Part shown: piece by piece, positions 6,634 to 9,598 of the stretch
Numbering within the stretch: the stretch's first letter is position 1
How the letters are laid out: each line of letters begins with the position of its first letter
Origin: Bacteroidales bacterium
GTDB taxonomy: Bacteria > Bacteroidota > Bacteroidia > Bacteroidales > 4484-276
Direction of reading: 5' to 3'
Assembly: GCA_029939965.1 (NCBI GenBank)
Contig: JAOZRY010000085.1
Coordinates: 1-9,598 of the forward strand
Length of the DNA stretch: 9,598 nucleotides
The notes under the pieces: model-generated
What the model was told of the DNA's origin: nothing
The model's database searches: none
Seen by the model: only the letters and a program-made list of their open reading frames with translations
Translations under genes and position numbers: made by a program

Positions 6634-9006
6634 TCAATTAATAATGAGTTTTTTACTTTCGATTTCGATTCCGCTATGATCCAAAAACATAAATATGTAA
6701 GTTCCGGTATTTAGTTTTTCGGTGTTGTAATGCAAACTGTTAAGGCCTTGTTCGTTGTGTATTTCATCAACCACATTGCCTGCATTATTTATAATTTTCA
6801 CAAGGGTAGCATTTCTTTTTCCGAGTATTATGTTTACAGTTTCTCCGGCCGGATTCGGGAATAATGAAATCTCTCCGGAAGCAACAGGCTTTTCTTCATC
6901 CTCAACACCAACATAAAGATCGTCCCAGGCAGCCAAAGTGTATTCTCCGGGAAGTATTTCGGGCATCGCGAAAATGCCTTCATTCTGCGAGCCAATCTTT
7001 TCGGCATATACTTCCTGCCATTCTCCGGCAGGGTTTGCACGATAAAGCATCCCTATCGAATCGTTTAAATCTGCCATCAGGCTATCGTCAAGATAACCAT
7101 ATCTGCTATAAACAAAATAGCCATTTAACTGAACTTCTTCGGGCATCAAAGCCTCAATGCGCCAGTGGCGATAGTTCGACAAGGTTAACCCATTAATTGG
7201 ATTTTTCATTGCATCGGGCGCAACCCAACGATGTGTTACCCTGATGAACGCCGAATCTCCTTCGGGAAATTCATCAGCGATTAGCTTGCAGTATAATTTT
7301 GGGAAATTCTGGCTGAATGGTTCAGACACAATTAATGTTTGATCGGTGGTAGCATCTGCAACTTTATCAGAAATATCCATCATTGCCAAAACCGGATGAA
7401 TGGGAATTGTAAACATTTGAGAACCAAACTCACCCGAAAACTCCATCAACTGAGTATCCTGTTGCCAGTTTTCGTCCATAAATGTTACCTCTACACGTAC
7501 CGAATTTCCTAATTCACCCGGACCTTTATGTTTCTGACGAGCATATACCGTAACATCAAAATTATTCCCGTTTGGAACCACATTAAACGAGTCGATGGAA
7601 TATTCAGGAAAACCCGGCGTAAAAATCCAGGCATCAAAAAAGTCGGTTAAATCCATACCGGAGTGATTTCCAAGAAAATCCCGAAGCTCCCATGAGCTGG
7701 CATAATTAAATTTATACTCTTGCAGATAAGCTTTTACTGCCGGAAAAAATAACTCATCGCCCATGTAATTTCTTAATGTATGAACCATCAAAGCTCCTTT
7801 TTGATAAACCGTTGAGCCATAAGTTTGCTCGGTGGGAATACCATAAACCGCGAGGTAGCCACCATCATCGATATGACATGTTTGCAACACATCCTTGTGA
7901 CGGGTAAACATGTTTTCGTGATAAGATTCAGCACCATAAAGTGCTTCGCGGTATATGGCCTCACAAAAAACCGCCCAACCCTCGTTAAGCCACATATCTT
8001 CGGCCGATTCGCAGGTTACCAAATCGCCAAAATAGTGGTGTGAAAGCTCATGTGCCATCAACGATTCGTAGGCCAAACTTCCATTAATACAGAAATGTGG
8101 ATACGCAATATTGGTAGCATGCTCCATTGCTCCTTTTTGTGTCCCGACATATCCTACACGCTCCCATTCATAAGGGCCAAAATAATCTTCAAAAGCATTT
8201 AAAACAGGAATCAGGGTTTCAAATGATCCAACAGCATTTGTAGTATCGGAGGGCTTCACATAAATTTGAATAGGGATTTCGTTGCCTGAAACTGAAGAAA
8301 AACTGTAGGACACATTTTCGTAATTACCCACAGCAACCGATGCCAGATAGGTTGGGATATCGGAATTGAGTTTCCAATGATAGGTTGAAGTTCCGTTACC
8401 ATTATCGATAACTTCGACAAGCGTTCCACCACAAACGGCCATTTTTGGGTTTTCGGTTGTGGTATAAATCTCGTAAAATGCCCGATCGTGAAAATCATCA
8501 ATACAAGGAAACCATGCTTTGCCCAGATTATGCGGCTCAGAAATAAACCCAACTCCAAGGTTAAAAGCATATTCTCCATCCCAGTGAAAACCACCCCAGT
8601 TTTCGTGAAATGGAGAACCATGATAGAAAACTTCCACCTCAACCTGTTCACCAATATTTAGTGGTTCGGCAAGTGGAATATAAAGAAATGGGTTTTGCTG
8701 TGTAAAACTACCTGTTGTTCCATTAATTTTAACCTCGTCAACAGTTAAATCTAATAGTTCGAGAGTTATCTGCGTTAGGTTCTCAACCTTGGAAACCAGC
8801 AACACCTTAGTATGCGCAGCAATGGTTTGATTGGAAGTATTTACCTCGGTGAGATGAATCTCATAACTCATTGCATCTAGCGAATCGCTGATAAGCGAAC
8901 GTTCAAAAGCAATTTTGTGGTTACATTTTGCGTGAGGGTGTTGTGCATAAGAATGTTTAAATACAAAAAAGACAAATAGAGCAAGTAAAAGTGTAAATCT
9001 TTTCAT
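6634..9006 (-). CDS. M1-family metallopeptidase with T9SS C-terminal sorting domain
   Basis: A secreted zinc aminopeptidase-like enzyme of 790 residues. Residues 1-21 are a Sec signal peptide (cleavage near SYA-Q). An N-terminal beta domain (about 40-235) precedes the catalytic domain. There, GAMEH (292-296) stands for the exopeptidase motif GAMEN. HELSHHYFGD (319-328) is the HExxH zinc site, with His319, Glu320 and His323. NEGWA (341-345) provides the third zinc ligand Glu342 at the standard 18-residue spacing. YQKG (401-404) holds the likely transition-state Tyr401. After a poorly recognised beta-rich region (about 470-700), residues 712-790 form a type A Por/T9SS sorting domain that starts LFPNPAGETVNI and ends in a short strand, KKLIIN. 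The protein is thus expected to be exported across the outer membrane and released or anchored at the surface. It is the first of three same-strand genes. The family is certain; substrate range, and whether it trims N-termini, are not readable. Confidence 0.93.
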   Translation of the reverse strand: MKRFTLLLALFVFFVFKHSYAQHPHAKCNHKIAFERSLISDSLDAMSYEIHLTEVNTSNQTIAAHTKVLLVSKVENLTQITLELLDLTVDEVKINGTTGSFTQQNPFLYIPLAEPLNIGEQVEVEVFYHGSPFHENWGGFHWDGEYAFNLGVGFISEPHNLGKAWFPCIDDFHDRAFYEIYTTTENPKMAVCGGTLVEVIDNGNGTSTYHWKLNSDIPTYLASVAVGNYENVSYSFSSVSGNEIPIQIYVKPSDTTNAVGSFETLIPVLNAFEDYFGPYEWERVGYVGTQKGAMEHATNIAYPHFCINGSLAYESLMAHELSHHYFGDLVTCESAEDMWLNEGWAVFCEAIYREALYGAESYHENMFTRHKDVLQTCHIDDGGYLAVYGIPTEQTYGSTVYQKGALMVHTLRNYMGDELFFPAVKAYLQEYKFNYASSWELRDFLGNHSGMDLTDFFDAWIFTPGFPEYSIDSFNVVPNGNNFDVTVYARQKHKGPGELGNSVRVEVTFMDENWQQDTQLMEFSGEFGSQMFTIPIHPVLAMMDISDKVADATTDQTLIVSEPFSQNFPKLYCKLIADEFPEGDSAFIRVTHRWVAPDAMKNPINGLTLSNYRHWRIEALMPEEVQLNGYFVYSRYGYLDDSLMADLNDSIGMLYRANPAGEWQEVYAEKIGSQNEGIFAMPEILPGEYTLAAWDDLYVGVEDEEKPVASGEISLFPNPAGETVNIILGKRNATLVKIINNAGNVVDEIHNEQGLNSLHYNTEKLNTGTYIFMFLDHSGIEIESKKLIIN

Positions 9007-9031
9007 AATGATTAAATTTTAGCGGTAGCCA

Positions 9032-9050
9032 GTCCCGATTTTTTCGAGAC
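9032..9050 (-). repeat. Stem-loop in the peptidase 5' leader
   Basis: In minus-strand RNA, GUCUCGA and UCGGGAC pair over seven positions, with one G-U wobble, around a loop of five A. It ends 25 bases before the peptidase ATG. As DNA the plus strand has one mismatch, so the fold is better on the minus-strand transcript. No T-run follows on that strand, so it does not look like an intrinsic terminator for the peptidase message. It may be a leader hairpin or a copy of a dispersed GTCCCGA/TCGGGAC repeat. Confidence 0.45.
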
Positions 9051-9155
9051 ATGTTTTATCTGTTCAATATTATTTTACAAAAATTAAATGGTAAAATTAT
9101 ACTTTCAAATTAAATAATAGAGCAAAAAATAAATAATTTCACAACATTAAAACTC

Positions 9156-9175
9156 TTTGTTCAGAATCGAACAAA
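9156..9175. repeat. Perfect inverted repeat TTTGTTC-N6-GAACAAA
   Basis: Two exact 7-base half-sites separated by AGAATC, giving a 20-base dyad of the size bound by dimeric helix-turn-helix repressors. It lies about 150 bases from the peptidase start and 175 bases from the TolC-type start, too far from the identified -7 element (9304-9311) to overlap it. It could act as an operator for either gene, or simply form a hairpin. Confidence 0.4.
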
Positions 9176-9205
9176 TCATGTATTCTTATGAACACAAAAC
9201 ATTTT

Positions 9206-9243
9206 TAATCAATCAGGCAATTGCTTCCGGGCACTGATTATTA
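9206..9243. repeat. Interrupted inverted repeat with inner palindrome
   Basis: AATCAG (9211-9216) and CTGATT (9234-9239) are exact inverted copies. The pairing can be extended by TAAT (9206-9209) with ATTA (9240-9243) if the C at 9210 bulges out. The 17-base interior contains the 8-base palindrome GCAATTGC (9217-9224). It lies 60-100 bases upstream of the putative promoter of the TolC-type gene. A regulatory role is possible but unproven. Confidence 0.35.
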
Positions 9244-9303
9244 ACAAATTATAAAGATGGCATGTTTTTAGATAAACAAGCCGCTACTGCAAAAGATTAA
9301 AGC

Positions 9304-9311
9304 TACTTTTG
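9304..9311 (+). promoter_or_regulatory. Candidate -7 promoter element of the TolC-type gene
   Basis: TACTTTTG followed by CA matches the Bacteroidota -7 consensus TAnnTTTG and lies 39 bases before the ATG at 9351, implying a leader of about 30 bases. A convincing TTTG at -33 is not present at the expected distance. Confidence 0.5.
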
Positions 9312-9350
9312 CAAGATGATTAAACGAAATTAGCAAAACAATAAACCGAT

Positions 9351-9598
9351 ATGAAAAAAAGACAAGTTTCACAAAAGATTCTTTTATCATTTATGATTGT
9401 ATTTTTAGGGAGTACCTTCAGCAATGTTTATTCGCAACAAAGCCGTTGGGATCTTGAAGATTGCATTACGTATGCCATCGAAAACAATATCCAGATTAAG
9501 CAGAGCGAGCTGGGAATTGAAAACATGGAAGTGAATATGCTTCAGAATAAACTGAGCATACTCCCATCGCTCAATGCCAGCACAAGATATTCGTATAG
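9351..9598 (+). CDS. TolC-family outer membrane efflux protein, N-terminal part
   Basis: The first 82 codons of a gene cut by the window end. Residues 1-28 are a signal peptide: basic MKKRQ, a hydrophobic core at about 10-20, and a cleavage site near VYS-QQ. The mature start WDLEDCITYAIENNIQIKQ (33-51) is the typical opening helix of TolC/OEP proteins. It is followed by a helical segment with GIENMEVNMLQNKLSILPSL (55-74), the pattern in which the long periplasmic hairpin begins before the first strand (NASTRYSY). Such proteins form the outer-membrane channel of tripartite efflux or type I secretion systems, usually encoded with an adaptor and an inner-membrane pump. Those would lie beyond the window. 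It is transcribed divergently from the peptidase. The start ATG follows a purine-rich but weak ribosome-binding region. The family call is strong despite truncation; the transported compound is unknown. Confidence 0.88.
   Translation, partial: MKKRQVSQKILLSFMIVFLGSTFSNVYSQQSRWDLEDCITYAIENNIQIKQSELGIENMEVNMLQNKLSILPSLNASTRYSY

Larger units (their letters stand above)
9007..9350. promoter_or_regulatory. Divergent intergenic region between the peptidase and TolC-type genes
   Basis: A 344-base AT-rich stretch without a coding sequence, expected to hold promoters for both flanking genes. Seen in it are a stem-loop just upstream of the peptidase start (9032-9050), an operator-like inverted repeat (9156-9175), a longer interrupted inverted repeat (9206-9243) enclosing the palindrome GCAATTGC, and a TAnnTTTG element for the plus-strand gene (9304-9311). 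For the peptidase only near matches to the -7 consensus were found on the minus strand, for example TATTTTTTG at 9131-9123, one base too long. No tRNA or convincing riboswitch fold was recognised. Confidence 0.6.

Noticed and set aside
8256..8654. A 132-codon minus-strand frame inside the peptidase gene
   Set aside because: It is an alternate reading of the peptidase beta domain. The main frame is continuous and conserved, so no frameshift or nested gene is implied.

Overview
The window is AT-rich bacterial chromosome, most likely from a member of the Bacteroidota. Three things point there. The large secreted peptidase ends in a type IX secretion (Por) sorting domain, a system confined to that phylum. 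Two or three genes are preceded by TAnnTTTG, the -7 promoter element of Bacteroidota. Start codons mostly lack a strong Shine-Dalgarno sequence. The genus cannot be fixed from the sequence alone. No rRNA, tRNA, mobile element, CRISPR array or sign of recent transfer was seen.

Layout. Positions 60-464 (+) encode a small lipoprotein of the chagasin (I42) protease-inhibitor type. Positions 550-4908 (-) are a compact four-gene mevalonate operon. In transcription order it holds class II HMG-CoA reductase, a GHMP kinase of the Bacteroidota 'GYDIA' type, diphosphomevalonate decarboxylase and mevalonate kinase. Gaps are 2, 27 and 1 bases, and a TATTTTTG element sits just upstream of the reductase. 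Positions 5117-9006 (-) hold a second same-strand run: an M1-family metallopeptidase with a T9SS tail, a class I SAM-dependent methyltransferase 7 bases behind it, and an AlkD-type alkylbase DNA glycosylase. Positions 9007-9350 form a divergent intergenic region with several inverted repeats and a promoter. From 9351 (+) the first 82 codons of a TolC-family outer membrane efflux protein run off the window end.

How the genes work together. The operon supplies the mevalonate route to isopentenyl diphosphate: HMG-CoA to mevalonate (reductase), mevalonate 5-phosphate (mevalonate kinase), mevalonate 5-diphosphate (a phosphomevalonate kinase is required) and isopentenyl diphosphate (decarboxylase). 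No classical phosphomevalonate kinase is present, and the GYDIA-type kinase occupies the operon slot where one is needed. This is the most interesting functional question here. HMG-CoA synthase, thiolase and IPP isomerase are not in the window. The peptidase, methyltransferase and glycosylase have no evident pathway in common, and their grouping may only be co-directional. I found no clear evidence of a wholly new multigene system. The best leads are the GYDIA kinase, the atypical chagasin-like lipoprotein and the inverted repeats upstream of the TolC-type gene.
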